Notes: generated by a model from the sequence alone, not told the origin. Shown: positions 20,172-29,567, counted from the first letter of the stretch. The stretch: DNA of 64,000 nt from Bowmanella sp. JS7-9 (GCF_004329715.1 NZ_JXSY01000005.1:310001-374000); one strand, 5' to 3'. Numbers and translations are program-made.

Positions 20172-21305
20172 ATGCAGTTTATAGACCTCAACGCCCAATT
20201 AACACGGATCCGTCCACAAGTGGATCAGGCCATCGCGCGGGTACTGAACCATGGCAAGTTCATTAGCGGCCCGGAAGTTTCTGAGTTAGAAAAAAAACTC
20301 GCTGAATTTACCGGGGTTAAACATTGTATCAGCTGTGCCAATGGTACCGATGCGTTAAGCCTGTCGCTCGCCGCCCTTAATCTGGGACCTGGCGACGTGA
20401 TATTTACTACCGCGTTTTCATTTTTCGCAACCGCTGAAGTGGTTCCTGCCACTGGCGCGTCAGTGTTTTTTGTTGATATCGACCCATTGACCTATAACCT
20501 CTGTCCAGCGTCGCTGGAACGCGCCATCAAACAGGTTGAAGCTGAAGCAAAACTGACCCCAAAAGCGGTGATAGCCGTCGATTTATTTGGGCTTCCGGCT
20601 AACTATCCTGTCATCAGCCAGCTCTGCCAGACGTATCAATTGCGATTAATCGAAGATGCCGCGCAGGGATTCGGAGGCGCGATTGGGCAGCAGCGAAGCG
20701 GTGGCTTTGGTGACATCGCGACCACCAGTTTTTTCCCGGCCAAACCGCTTGGTTGCCTGGGTGATGGCGGCGCAATTTTCACCAACGATGATGCCTTGGC
20801 TGAAGTGTGCCGCTCACTGCGTATCCACGGTCAGGGTACTGACAAGTACGATAATGTGCGCATTGGCCAGAACAGTCGGTTAGACACAATTCAGGCGGCA
20901 ATTTTATTGGAGAAACTGGCTATTTTTGAAGATGAGTTAGTTTCGAGACAGCGGGTAGCACAACGCTATCTTATGCGTCTCAATGATGTGGTGACCTGTC
21001 CAATTGTCCCCGATGGCTATTACAGCGCGTGGGCGCAATTTACCATTCGGGTGCCCGCTTCCAGGCGGCAAGAGATTATGCAAATGCTGTCGGTTCAAGA
21101 CATTCCTTCCATGGTTTATTATGCAAAACCACTGCACCTGCAGACAGCGCTGTTGGGTAGTCTGCAGGTCGACTGCACAGAGGCAGAAATTGCCAGTGAA
21201 TCTGTCCTGAGTTTACCTATGCACCCTTATCTGACTGACAACGAAATCGATGGAATCTGTCAGGCCGTTATCCAGACGGTCGCCAAATCAGGACAACAAG
21301 TATGA
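20172..21305 (+). CDS. DegT-family aminotransferase, WbpE/WlbC-like
   Basis: A PLP-dependent transaminase that would install the 3-amino group on the 3-keto uronic acid made by the WlbA-like enzyme, using glutamate. It is 377 residues. The PLP-lysine motif is in TSFFPAKPLGCLGDGGA, the aspartate motif in RLIEDAAQGFGG, and the RIHGQGTDKYDNVRIGQNSR segment is characteristic of the WbpE group within the DegT/DnrJ/EryC1 family. It overlaps legB by ATGA. A role in a different sugar cannot be excluded, but the two neighbours make this the most likely reaction. Confidence 0.88.
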   Translation: MQFIDLNAQLTRIRPQVDQAIARVLNHGKFISGPEVSELEKKLAEFTGVKHCISCANGTDALSLSLAALNLGPGDVIFTTAFSFFATAEVVPATGASVFFVDIDPLTYNLCPASLERAIKQVEAEAKLTPKAVIAVDLFGLPANYPVISQLCQTYQLRLIEDAAQGFGGAIGQQRSGGFGDIATTSFFPAKPLGCLGDGGAIFTNDDALAEVCRSLRIHGQGTDKYDNVRIGQNSRLDTIQAAILLEKLAIFEDELVSRQRVAQRYLMRLNDVVTCPIVPDGYYSAWAQFTIRVPASRRQEIMQMLSVQDIPSMVYYAKPLHLQTALLGSLQVDCTEAEIASESVLSLPMHPYLTDNEIDGICQAVIQTVAKSGQQV

Positions 21306-22282
21306 AAAAAGTTCTCGTAACCGGGGCAGATGGTTTTATCGGTTCACATTTGGTTGAGCACCTGCATGGCCAAGGTTATAACGTCAGGGCGTTGGCTCAG
21401 TACAACTCGTTCAACAGTTGGGGCTGGTTGGAAAACGCTAACTGCCTGAACGATATCGAAGTAATCAGTGGCGATATCCGAGATGGACAATTTTGCCGCT
21501 CGTTATGTGAAGGAGTGGATACCGTATTCCATTTGGCAGCCCTGATTGCCATACCCTATTCCTATCAGGCGCCACAAAGTTATGTGGATACCAATGTAAA
21601 TGGCACCCTCAATATGTGTCAGGCAGCACTGGCCAACAATGTCAGTACGTTTATACAAACTTCCACTTCCGAGGTTTATGGTACCGCACGCTACGTGCCC
21701 ATTGATGAAAAACACCCGTTACAACCGCAATCACCATACAGCGCCAGTAAAATTTCCTCCGATGCAATGGCGATGAGTTTTTTCAATGCGTTTGACTTGC
21801 CGGTGACAATTGCACGCCCATTTAATACCTATGGGCCACGTCAAAGTGCACGTGCAGTTATCCCCACTATCATTACCCAATTATTGGATAACACGCCGAC
21901 GATTAAATTAGGAGATGTTTCCCCCACTCGTGATTTCAATTATGTCAGCGATACCTGTGCGGGCCTGATCGCATTAGCAAATTGTAATGAGGCGGCAGGG
22001 AAAACTGTCAATATTGGTTCAAATTATGAGGTATCCATAGCTGAAACAGTGCAGTTAATTCAGGAGATTATTGGCGCGGACACCCAGATAGAAATGGACA
22101 GCGTTCGATTACGCCCGGAAAAGTCTGAAGTAAACCGCCTGTGGTGTGATAACACACTTATTCAGCAGCTGACCGGTTTTAAACCTGCGCACTCATTGCA
22201 GCAAGGGCTGGAAAAAACCATCGACTGGTTCAGAGAGGATAAAAACCGTGCAGTGTATAAAAGCCATCTTTATAACGTTTAA
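21302..22282 (+). CDS. LegB-like NAD-dependent nucleotide-sugar 4,6-dehydratase
   Basis: A short-chain dehydrogenase of the extended type, 326 residues. Glycine motif GADGFIGSHLVEHL starts near residue 8. The active-site motif is SPYSASKISSDAMAM (Tyr-x3-Lys), with the STSEVYG strand. The segment ALAQYNSFNSWGWLEN is typical of LegB, which dehydrates a GDP- or UDP-GlcNAc in legionaminic acid synthesis. The other Leg enzymes (LegC, G, I, F) are not in this arm, so the product is uncertain. It could be a 4-keto-6-deoxy intermediate for another amino sugar. It is linked by ATGA to the aminotransferase. Confidence 0.82.
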   Translation: MKKVLVTGADGFIGSHLVEHLHGQGYNVRALAQYNSFNSWGWLENANCLNDIEVISGDIRDGQFCRSLCEGVDTVFHLAALIAIPYSYQAPQSYVDTNVNGTLNMCQAALANNVSTFIQTSTSEVYGTARYVPIDEKHPLQPQSPYSASKISSDAMAMSFFNAFDLPVTIARPFNTYGPRQSARAVIPTIITQLLDNTPTIKLGDVSPTRDFNYVSDTCAGLIALANCNEAAGKTVNIGSNYEVSIAETVQLIQEIIGADTQIEMDSVRLRPEKSEVNRLWCDNTLIQQLTGFKPAHSLQQGLEKTIDWFREDKNRAVYKSHLYNV

Positions 22283-22309
22283 GGCGTTGACCGTCACAGG
22301 AGGAGTTTG

Positions 22310-22996
22310 ATGCAGGCAATCATACTGGCAGGCGGATTAGGTAGCCGGCTCAAGCCATTTACCGAAGTCGTGCCTAAGCCTCTGCTGCCATTAGGTGAAA
22401 AATCGATTCTCGAAATTCAGATAGAACGACTACGTGACCATGGCGTGACACAGATATTTCTGGCGGTGAACTATAAAGCCGATTACATCGAGTCATTCCT
22501 CGGCAATGGTGAGCGCTACGGCGTTGAACTCATTTATAGCCGGGAGAGTAAGGCGCTCGGCACATGCGGTCCACTGAGCCTGATTAGAGACCAAATAACC
22601 GGGCCCTTTGTAATGATGAATGGAGATATTCTTACCAAACTGGATTTCAGCCGCTTTTATCAGTTTGGCTGCGATAAAGACTTTGCCCTGACCGTCGGTA
22701 CCAAAATCATCACCACTCCATTTCGCTTCGGCGATGTCAAATCGTCTGAAGACCAATTGCTGTCCGTGACGGAAAAACCAGAACTCAACTTTGAAATTAT
22801 GGCCGGCATTTATTTTATGACGCCGAAAGTGTTTGATTACATTCCAGAGGATACGTACTTCGGTATGGATAACCTCATCACGACACTACTGGCTCAGGGC
22901 CAGCCTATCGGACGCTATTTGATCCGCGAGTATTGGGTTGATATTGGTATGATCGAAGATTACGAAAAAGCGAAAAAAGAGTATCCGTTGTTATGA
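22310..22996 (+). CDS. Sugar-1-phosphate nucleotidyltransferase
   Basis: A nucleotidyltransferase of 228 residues that activates a sugar 1-phosphate with NTP. The signature AGGLGSRLKPFTEVVPKPLLPL (catalytic pyrophosphorylase loop) starts near residue 7, and MNGDILT gives the metal-binding Asp. CBS domains found on LegF-linked PtmE proteins are absent. The ATG at 22310 follows a perfect AGGAGG site 6 bases upstream, which decides the start against a TTG one codon earlier. Placement beside the LegB-like gene suggests it makes the nucleotide-sugar substrate of that enzyme, as PtmE does in Campylobacter. The nucleotide used cannot be read from sequence. Confidence 0.85.
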   Translation: MQAIILAGGLGSRLKPFTEVVPKPLLPLGEKSILEIQIERLRDHGVTQIFLAVNYKADYIESFLGNGERYGVELIYSRESKALGTCGPLSLIRDQITGPFVMMNGDILTKLDFSRFYQFGCDKDFALTVGTKIITTPFRFGDVKSSEDQLLSVTEKPELNFEIMAGIYFMTPKVFDYIPEDTYFGMDNLITTLLAQGQPIGRYLIREYWVDIGMIEDYEKAKKEYPLL

Positions 22997-24147
22997 GTCG
23001 ATTCCGGCTTTTGCTGCTGGGAAACCCCAATAGTCCATTCGTAAAGGATTATGTCAAAAACCTTCGTGACCAGCAGCCCGGCTGGCGTATCGATTGTCTG
23101 ACCCACAAGCTACCCGAGAATGATACGACGCCATTTGATCAGGTTTATATTAACCATCTTTGCCTGTGGTGGCTGGCAAAAATCGGCTCTCGGGCACGCA
23201 TCGGCTGGCTGTTAGGCGTGATCATCTGGACGTTCTGGCGGCAAAATCGCTGTCGCTATGATGCGGTGCAAATTCATTACGCCAGCATTATTCATGACTA
23301 CGCTATGCCCTGGTATCGTCTGGCATCCCGGCGAATTTTGATCAGCTTCTGGGGCTCTGATTTACTGAGGGAAAAACGCACTGACATTCTCACGAAAATG
23401 ATACGTCAGGCCGATACGGTGAGCTGCCAGACGCCACTTATGGCGAAAGCCATCCACTCGCTGGTTCCCACAGCCGCAGTCTGTTTACAACGGTTTGCCC
23501 TCAATACCCTGGCCGCCATAGATATTCTCAAAAACCAGCCGCAACAACTAGCGGCGCTGCAACAGTCACTGGGCTTAGAGAAGAATCACCCCATGATTAC
23601 ACTGGGTTACAGTGCCTCTCCCGGGCAACAACATGTGGCTATTCTGCAGGCTCTGATTGCCCGTCAGCACGAATTTGAAAGCTGCCATTTTGTACTGCCC
23701 ATGACATACGGTGGCAGCGCTGCGTATATTGAAAAAATCCGCCAACTAACAGACCAATCTAGCCTGCAGGTGTTGATTCTGACGGATTATATGTCCGCCG
23801 AACAAATCGCAGCGCTACGTTTAGTCTGTCGGATATTTGTCCATTTACAGCCCACCGATGCCCTGTCCGGCTCCATGCAGGAGCATTTATATGCGGGTAA
23901 TCAGGTTATCACTGGTGATTGGCTGGATTATCAGGTACTGACCGATGAGGGCATCGAATTAACCCAGATCCCGTCTGTGGCTGAATTACCCGACGCGCTG
24001 CTCGCGGCATTGAAACAAGATATGCCATCGCCGTCTCAAGTCGCTGCGCAGCGAGCGGCCATCGAGCGGTTAAGCGCTCCCCTGCCGGTTACACTGGCCT
24101 GGGTAAATTTCCTGCAAGGTAATGTGCGTCCTTACAACGCTCAATAA
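22993..24147 (+). CDS. Putative GT-B type glycosyltransferase
   Basis: A protein of 384 residues, last in the plus-strand operon and coupled by ATGA to the nucleotidyltransferase gene. It shows a GT-B layout. The N-terminal half has GNPNSPFVKDYVKNL and a hydrophobic patch (about residues 70-80). The C-terminal half has repeated strands and the acceptor/donor region LQPTDALSGSMQEHLYAGNQVITG (ends in a glycine-rich turn like GT4/TDP-Fuc4NAc transferase families). I cannot name donor or acceptor. Its last 59 bp overlap the 3' end of the convergent sulfotransferase gene. Confidence 0.65.
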   Translation: MSRFRLLLLGNPNSPFVKDYVKNLRDQQPGWRIDCLTHKLPENDTTPFDQVYINHLCLWWLAKIGSRARIGWLLGVIIWTFWRQNRCRYDAVQIHYASIIHDYAMPWYRLASRRILISFWGSDLLREKRTDILTKMIRQADTVSCQTPLMAKAIHSLVPTAAVCLQRFALNTLAAIDILKNQPQQLAALQQSLGLEKNHPMITLGYSASPGQQHVAILQALIARQHEFESCHFVLPMTYGGSAAYIEKIRQLTDQSSLQVLILTDYMSAEQIAALRLVCRIFVHLQPTDALSGSMQEHLYAGNQVITGDWLDYQVLTDEGIELTQIPSVAELPDALLAALKQDMPSPSQVAAQRAAIERLSAPLPVTLAWVNFLQGNVRPYNAQ

Positions 24148-24925
24148 CGGCATATATTGCATCTTGCTCATGTTCAGTCAGGCGTCTTATTTGTCGCGGC
24201 TGACCAGCGCGCTCGCGATGATTTTGTTTATTCAGAAGCAGCGTGGACAGTTTGTCCAGACTAAATTCCCGCCCCGTCATAAACTCCAGTGCGGCTTGCA
24301 TTGGCTTCGGATCGCCACTGGCAAATAAGCGTTCAAATGACAAACTCAGATAGTGTGGGTGGCCTGCGGCTTGCTCCCTAATCATCTTATTGTAGGCCTG
24401 CCAGTGCCAGGCTAATTTCTCCACCTGCGTCAGGCTTTGCCAATGCCCATGATAAGGATCGTGGGCAAAATCATCCGCGCAGATTCGTTTGCGTAGATCA
24501 GTATCGCCGTGCAATGTGTAGGTGCTGTTTTGCACGTTATTAAGTGCCGACGCCACGTAACTTATCGGTTCGCGCACCACATGCAACACACGGGCATGCG
24601 GGTAATGGCTGAGTAAAGCCGACAACAATGGCACCAGATTATTATTTGACTCCATATACAGGGTTTTAGACCCTGCCACTAGCTCACCAAACAACGGTGC
24701 CCGCATTTTATTAAAACGCGTAATAACCTCATCATCGCCGAATGCTTCACGAATACGTTGGGTTGCAAGAATAAATCCATCCGGATTGGGTTCATGCACA
24801 GCCAGGCAGTCCGGCACCAGCTCGTCCAGCATATAGGCAAAAAATTGTGTACCCGTTCGCCCGGTCGACACTACCAGCGACATCGGTGTGTTTTGCAGAC
24901 TAGGCTGGTCTGTAGACTGTGACAT
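24089..24925 (-). CDS. PAPS-dependent sulfotransferase family protein
   Basis: A 278-residue protein with the sulfotransferase P-loop-like 5'-phosphosulfate motif near the N-terminus (VVSTGRTGTQFFAYML, about residues 18-33) and a second phosphate-binding region (VLHVVREPISYVASALN). It would transfer sulfate from PAPS to a hydroxyl on a glycan. It is the last gene of the long minus-strand island operon, 25 bp after the epimerase gene. Its 3' end overlaps the convergent glycosyltransferase gene by 59 bp. Substrate is unknown; a sulfated sugar on flagellin or on surface polysaccharide is the simplest reading. Confidence 0.78.
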   Translation of the reverse strand: MSQSTDQPSLQNTPMSLVVSTGRTGTQFFAYMLDELVPDCLAVHEPNPDGFILATQRIREAFGDDEVITRFNKMRAPLFGELVAGSKTLYMESNNNLVPLLSALLSHYPHARVLHVVREPISYVASALNNVQNSTYTLHGDTDLRKRICADDFAHDPYHGHWQSLTQVEKLAWHWQAYNKMIREQAAGHPHYLSLSFERLFASGDPKPMQAALEFMTGREFSLDKLSTLLLNKQNHRERAGQPRQIRRLTEHEQDAIYAVIERCKDAHYLAGNLPRPV

Positions 24926-24950
24926 ATTTACCTTTTGGTCAGAGCCGGAC

Positions 24951-26051
24951 TCAATCTGCGGCCAAGTCCTGCTGTAATATAGTTACGAGACGCATCGCGG
25001 CATTTCCATCGCCATACAATGCAGGTTGGGTGTGATTGACAGATGAGCTTGTCAAACATGCATGTACACAGCGTACAATGGTGTCAGTGTCGGCACCCGC
25101 TAGTTGATTCACTCCCGAATCTACCAGCTCCTGCCATTCGGTTTCATCCCGCAACGTGATGCAGGGTTTTGTAAAAAAGAAGGCTTCTTTTTGTAAGCCA
25201 CCGCTGTCAGTGAGCACCAGTTGGCTGTGCTGGATCAACCAAACCATCTGTAAATAGCCCTGGGGTGGCATCACATTAACCTTTTCTGCAAAAGACAAGC
25301 CCGCTTGCTGAATCGCTTTCATGGTACGTGGATGCAGAGGCAATATAACGGGCATCGTTTCGCTAACCTGATTTAGGGCAGCCACAATTCCGGTCAGGCG
25401 CGTCAAGTCATCGGTATTCTCGGCTCGGTGGATGGTGGCCAGAATAAAATTGGAATCGGACACATTATCTGGCCGTTCAGCTCGCTGGGCATAAAAAAGC
25501 GCACCATCAAACATCACATCACCTGGCTGGCTAATATGGCAGTCAAACTGTCCAAAACCCTCTCGATTGAGATTTTTTACTGCAATTGATGTGGGACAAA
25601 ATAACCATCTGCTGATGCGATCGGTTAAAATCCGGTTAACTTCTTCGGGCATTCGCATATTAAAACTACGCAAACCAGCTTCCACATGTGCAACAGGGAT
25701 ATGCAACTTCGCCGCCGTTAAAGCGCCCGCCAGTGTTGAATTAGTATCCCCATAAACCAACACGACGTCTGGTTTCTCCGTGAGCATAACAGGTTCAAGT
25801 TGCTGCATCATCTGTCCGGTCATGGCGCCATGACCGCTGCCATCACACGTCAACTGGTATGCTGGTGCCGGGATCTGCATTTCATCAAAAAACACCTGAC
25901 TCATGTTGATATCATGGTGCTGACCGGTATGCACAATGACCTCGTGCATACTGGCAAATTGCGCAATCGCCCGAGAGACAGTCGCGGCCTTAATAAATTG
26001 AGGTCTGGCGCCCACTACCGTCAAAATCCGGATGTCTTTTGTCGTCTTCAT
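24951..26051 (-). CDS. Non-hydrolysing UDP-sugar 2-epimerase (WbpI/WecB family)
   Basis: Interconverts the C2 epimers of a UDP-amino sugar: UDP-GlcNAc to UDP-ManNAc in WecB, or UDP-2,3-diacetamido glucuronate to the mannuronate form in WbpI. From the ATG at 26051 (366 residues) it begins MKTTKDIRILTVVGARPQ. This start is preferred because it overlaps the previous stop as ATGA. Family motifs include HTGQHHDINMS, YGDTNSTLAGALTAAKL, HVEAGLRSFNMRMPEE and SGGLQKEA. Presence of WlbA/WlbB/WbpE-type genes in the convergent operon favours the WbpI reaction, but sequence alone does not settle it. Confidence 0.88.
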   Translation of the reverse strand: MKTTKDIRILTVVGARPQFIKAATVSRAIAQFASMHEVIVHTGQHHDINMSQVFFDEMQIPAPAYQLTCDGSGHGAMTGQMMQQLEPVMLTEKPDVVLVYGDTNSTLAGALTAAKLHIPVAHVEAGLRSFNMRMPEEVNRILTDRISRWLFCPTSIAVKNLNREGFGQFDCHISQPGDVMFDGALFYAQRAERPDNVSDSNFILATIHRAENTDDLTRLTGIVAALNQVSETMPVILPLHPRTMKAIQQAGLSFAEKVNVMPPQGYLQMVWLIQHSQLVLTDSGGLQKEAFFFTKPCITLRDETEWQELVDSGVNQLAGADTDTIVRCVHACLTSSSVNHTQPALYGDGNAAMRLVTILQQDLAAD

Positions 26052-26551
26052 TGCTGTTCCGTTAAAATCATCGCACACTGCGAAAAAATCGCGCTGTCTT
26101 CCCCTTCGCTTTGCTGCGCAAGTTGCTGCCATAGTTTGGGATCATCGGGCCAATCAAATACCCGTTGATTCAGTTCTAAACTTTTCATCGCCAAATCTGA
26201 CTTCTTATGATTGCCAGTGGGCAAGAGACTAACAACCCCCGCATTGAGCTGTGGATAGTTGTCGGCAATTTCCGCCATTATTTGAGCCTGATATGCCAAT
26301 GACGCCACCACCACGACATCGGGGCGTAAAGACAATAACGCACTGAGCGGATAAATTGCCGGTTGCGAACTGATTTGTACGGATTGAATACTGCGGTCAA
26401 CATATCCCAACAAAACTAGGTGTGCGCAATCAGCCTGCAAAGTGCCCATTACCTGCTGACCTAATTGCCCCGCCCCCCAAACTACCACGCGGGTGTTAGC
26501 TGGTAACGGGTGGCAGAGCTGTCGGACTCGCTCAGTCAGTAAGGTTGTCAT
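26048..26551 (-). CDS. Rossmann-module protein of unknown function
   Basis: I do not recognise a characterised homologue. The 167 residues start with a GxGxxG dinucleotide-type motif (RVVVWGAGQLGQQVMGTL, about 21-38). The following strands resemble the PglD-N-like fold: YVDRSIQSVQ, then VVVVASLAYQAQIMAEI. It is similar in layout to the small gene at 29564-29914 and to the N-terminus of the LicD-domain protein at 30912-31793. The tail after residue 120 is unlike anything I know. Its stop is coupled by ATGA to the epimerase gene, and its start overlaps the end of the amidotransferase gene by 20 bp. Confidence 0.6.
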   Translation of the reverse strand: MTTLLTERVRQLCHPLPANTRVVVWGAGQLGQQVMGTLQADCAHLVLLGYVDRSIQSVQISSQPAIYPLSALLSLRPDVVVVASLAYQAQIMAEIADNYPQLNAGVVSLLPTGNHKKSDLAMKSLELNQRVFDWPDDPKLWQQLAQQSEGEDSAIFSQCAMILTEQQ

Positions 26552-28406
26552 ACCCAGACTCCAAAATAGCCAAATTAATAATTGGCCACAACTGCATTAA
26601 CTGTTGATGATCCTTGTCCCGAATGCTCTGCAGAATATGGTGTTGAGCCTTGCGACCGTCGAATAGACCTGTCTGGACAAATCGAGTTTGTGACACCACT
26701 GACGTCAACCACCCGGCTAACTCATTACATAACCAATGGGGAGGATGAGTAAAACCAGATTTATCGCGCCGCTGTCGAATCGCGACTGGGATTTGGGTAA
26801 AATTTTGTCGAAGCAGGGCCTTCGTCTGCCCCCTGTGAATCTTATTTGCCGCATCTGAATTAAATGCCGCCAGCACAAAGCGATAGTCCAAAAATGGCGA
26901 TCGGATCTCCACAGAATTTGCCATGGACAGCCGGTCATAATTTTTCAGAATATATGGCAACGTATAGTAGTGAAAGTCCTCATAAAGCTTCTGAAACAAC
27001 AGATCTTCGCGGTTGTAGTCCGCGTTATTTCGTTCTTCCACCGGCCAACTCGTCACCTCGTGCTGACCAAATAATTGTTTTAGCAAAGGCGAAACATGTG
27101 TCAGCTTGGTATGTAATTCATCCTGACTTTGCGGCGCTTGCAACAAAGTACTGCGCACAAAGTGGCTATCGCTGCCGGGACGGGAAGATGATATGGCTCC
27201 TATCGTATAAGCCAACTCAAGCGGATCCCGTCTCGCACGCAATAGATCGCCGGCATAAACGCTAAGGTGACGATAATACCCAGCTAACAATTCATCACCA
27301 CCATGTCCTTCAATGGACACTTTAAAGCCTGCGTCCCTCATACCCTGATAAACATGCCACTGACCAACAACCGGCAGGGCATTCACGTCTTCAAGACTTC
27401 TGGTACTGGTGACCAGACTATTGGCCATCCTAGAAGGGTCTACGGCCACCCGGTGAGACGGCAGCCGATAATGGTCAGTCACCATTTTTGCCCACTTATA
27501 TTCATCCTGCGGTGTATCCGGGAATGAACCCACAAAAGCAGTGAGTTTTTTATCGCGCTGAATGTCTGGCAAAGTACATAGCGTGCCAGTCACTGCAGAT
27601 GAGTCCAACCCACCACTTAGCGCAACCGCAATATTGACGTCCGTGCGAGTCCGCACCTGACAGGCATCCTGAAATAATCCGAGTAATTCTTCCCTGCAGG
27701 CGGGTCGAGGTAAGTTTTTTATTTCTGTGTAGGTGTGCCACCAACGATGACGCGAAACGCCCTGCTCTGAAAACCAGGCGTATTCGCCGGGTAACAATTT
27801 TTGCACATGTTGGTATAGCGTGTCGGAGGTTGATTCCACCGCCTCAGGGCACAAGGCAAATCGAGCTGCTTGTTGCGGATCTATTACCAATCCGCCGGGG
27901 TGCGCAGCAAAGGCTTTTTGTTCAGATGCGACGGCAATTCCATGTTTATCCAAACGAAAATACAGGGGCTTAACGCCAAATCTATCCCGACTCATAAATA
28001 ACCGGCGGGTGTGATTGTCCCAGATGACAAATGCCCACATGCCATTGAAGCGCTGTAAACAATCTTCCTGCCACATCTCAAATGCATGTAACAATACTTC
28101 AGTATCCGAGCCAGTTCTGAAGATTACGCCGTTTGCTTCAAGCTCAGTACGCAGTTCCACGTAATTGTAAATTTCACCATTGAAGACCAGCACATAGCGC
28201 TTGTCTTGGCTGACAAACGGTTGATTGGCATGCTCCGAGGTATCCACAATCGACAAACGGCAGTGCCCCAACCCTGCCCGACCATCGGCCAAAAGCATTT
28301 CGGTTTGATTATCGGGGCCACGATGAATTAACGCCCGATTGAAGGTCTGTAACACCGAAGGAGGTATTGGATGACTGTAATCAACCAGTGCACTGATACC
28401 ACACAT
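26532..28406 (-). CDS. Asparagine synthase-like glutamine amidotransferase
   Basis: A class II glutamine amidotransferase, 624 residues. Cys2 follows the initiator Met (MCGISALVDY) and would be the glutaminase nucleophile. HRGPD near residue 33 and the FNGEIYN motif are typical of the glutaminase domain (about 1-200). The synthetase domain has the PPi loop ALSGGLDSSAVTG. Enzymes of this type amidate carboxylates, and in O-antigen clusters relatives amidate sugar uronic acids. With genes for a diacetamido uronic acid in the island, amidation of that sugar is a good guess; plain asparagine synthesis is the alternative. Genes on both sides are near-contiguous. Confidence 0.85.
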   Translation of the reverse strand: MCGISALVDYSHPIPPSVLQTFNRALIHRGPDNQTEMLLADGRAGLGHCRLSIVDTSEHANQPFVSQDKRYVLVFNGEIYNYVELRTELEANGVIFRTGSDTEVLLHAFEMWQEDCLQRFNGMWAFVIWDNHTRRLFMSRDRFGVKPLYFRLDKHGIAVASEQKAFAAHPGGLVIDPQQAARFALCPEAVESTSDTLYQHVQKLLPGEYAWFSEQGVSRHRWWHTYTEIKNLPRPACREELLGLFQDACQVRTRTDVNIAVALSGGLDSSAVTGTLCTLPDIQRDKKLTAFVGSFPDTPQDEYKWAKMVTDHYRLPSHRVAVDPSRMANSLVTSTRSLEDVNALPVVGQWHVYQGMRDAGFKVSIEGHGGDELLAGYYRHLSVYAGDLLRARRDPLELAYTIGAISSSRPGSDSHFVRSTLLQAPQSQDELHTKLTHVSPLLKQLFGQHEVTSWPVEERNNADYNREDLLFQKLYEDFHYYTLPYILKNYDRLSMANSVEIRSPFLDYRFVLAAFNSDAANKIHRGQTKALLRQNFTQIPVAIRQRRDKSGFTHPPHWLCNELAGWLTSVVSQTRFVQTGLFDGRKAQHHILQSIRDKDHQQLMQLWPIINLAILESGYDNLTD

Positions 28407-28409
28407 ACC

Positions 28410-29567
28410 TCAGTCCACCTCGCCACAAAGCTCTGGTAGCACGTTATGCACGTTACTGGCCACCGACCACTGGCCGCGATGCCGTGTCACTGCCCGGCGA
28501 TACTGCATAAAATCCTCTGCGCGTAGCGTTCTGATTTTATCCGCCATTTGTGTCAAAGATTCATTCAGGAAGGCCACACCCAGTCCATAGGTTTCGGTGT
28601 AATGTGCCATATCCTCAGAAAAACTGGTGATAACAGGTAAACCAGCGTAGAGAAACTCAAAATACTTATTCGGCAGGCAATAGCGGTTCTGACTGTCATT
28701 TTCTTCCATGATATACAAACCTGCATCGTATTCGGCACATACTCTGGTGATGTAATCAGGATGTACCGGCTCTAACAAGTTTACATTTGACTGACCCGCA
28801 ATCAGCGCCTTTAGTTGCTCCGCATACTGATTACCGGGTTTAGCCACTAACATCATATCCAGTTGAAAGTCGTCTCCCAGCAACGCTAGTAGTTCGATCA
28901 TGCGTTCCAGCCCCCGATTCTGAAATGCATTCCCGTGGTGAATAAACCGAAACGGACGCGTTATCACGTAATCCGTTTTATCCGGCACCATAAGCTCCTC
29001 ACGTGGAAAACTCGGAAACAACGCCACCTCCTTGCCAATCAGCGTGCGGTATTTAGCCTGAATGGAAGGTGACACCGTCATCGCCCGATAACAACGAGGC
29101 ATATGCTTTTTGCACATATACTCCGCCAGTCGCCCAACGGTATTTGCCCAGTTGGGTTGCTCAGCAAACTCGGTCGGGTAATATTCTCTGGCATCAAAAA
29201 TTACCCGAGTTTTGCTGAAGTGACTGAATCGCGGTAATAAAAATAAATCATGGACAAAAACATAATCAAATTGCCCATCCTGAATGTCAGGTATTCGGAA
29301 CTTCGCAACCTGAATCGCTTCGGCTAACCACAATAGATTGAATCGGCTGGCAAATTTCGCTAACCAACGCTTAAACGGCGATTGAATCGCTTTAGTGAGG
29401 TAACCAAATCTGGCCTCATCTGGTTGTTCATCCATTGCCGTTGGACAAAGGTACTTACAAGTATGTGTCTGACTTAAATACAGAAATAGCCTGCGTGGTC
29501 GCGGACAATTGAGAATCGGTGTCTTAAACACAAATAAGATGGATTGGTGCATTAGCTTACCGTTCAT
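28410..29567 (-). CDS. Glycosyltransferase, GT4-like
   Basis: A GT-B glycosyltransferase of about 385 residues. Signs are the central KTRVIFDAREYYPTEF segment, FRFIHHGNAFQNRGLERMIEL at the start of the second domain, and the sugar-nucleotide region YCLPNKYFEFLYAGLPVITS with its acidic residue. Three start codons are possible (29579, 29567, 29552). The ATG at 29567 is preferred for its ATGA overlap with the previous stop, but the ATG at 29552 has a slightly better ribosome site. Donor and acceptor are unknown. It may extend the glycan built on flagellin or a carrier. Confidence 0.78.
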   Translation of the reverse strand: MNGKLMHQSILFVFKTPILNCPRPRRLFLYLSQTHTCKYLCPTAMDEQPDEARFGYLTKAIQSPFKRWLAKFASRFNLLWLAEAIQVAKFRIPDIQDGQFDYVFVHDLFLLPRFSHFSKTRVIFDAREYYPTEFAEQPNWANTVGRLAEYMCKKHMPRCYRAMTVSPSIQAKYRTLIGKEVALFPSFPREELMVPDKTDYVITRPFRFIHHGNAFQNRGLERMIELLALLGDDFQLDMMLVAKPGNQYAEQLKALIAGQSNVNLLEPVHPDYITRVCAEYDAGLYIMEENDSQNRYCLPNKYFEFLYAGLPVITSFSEDMAHYTETYGLGVAFLNESLTQMADKIRTLRAEDFMQYRRAVTRHRGQWSVASNVHNVLPELCGEVD

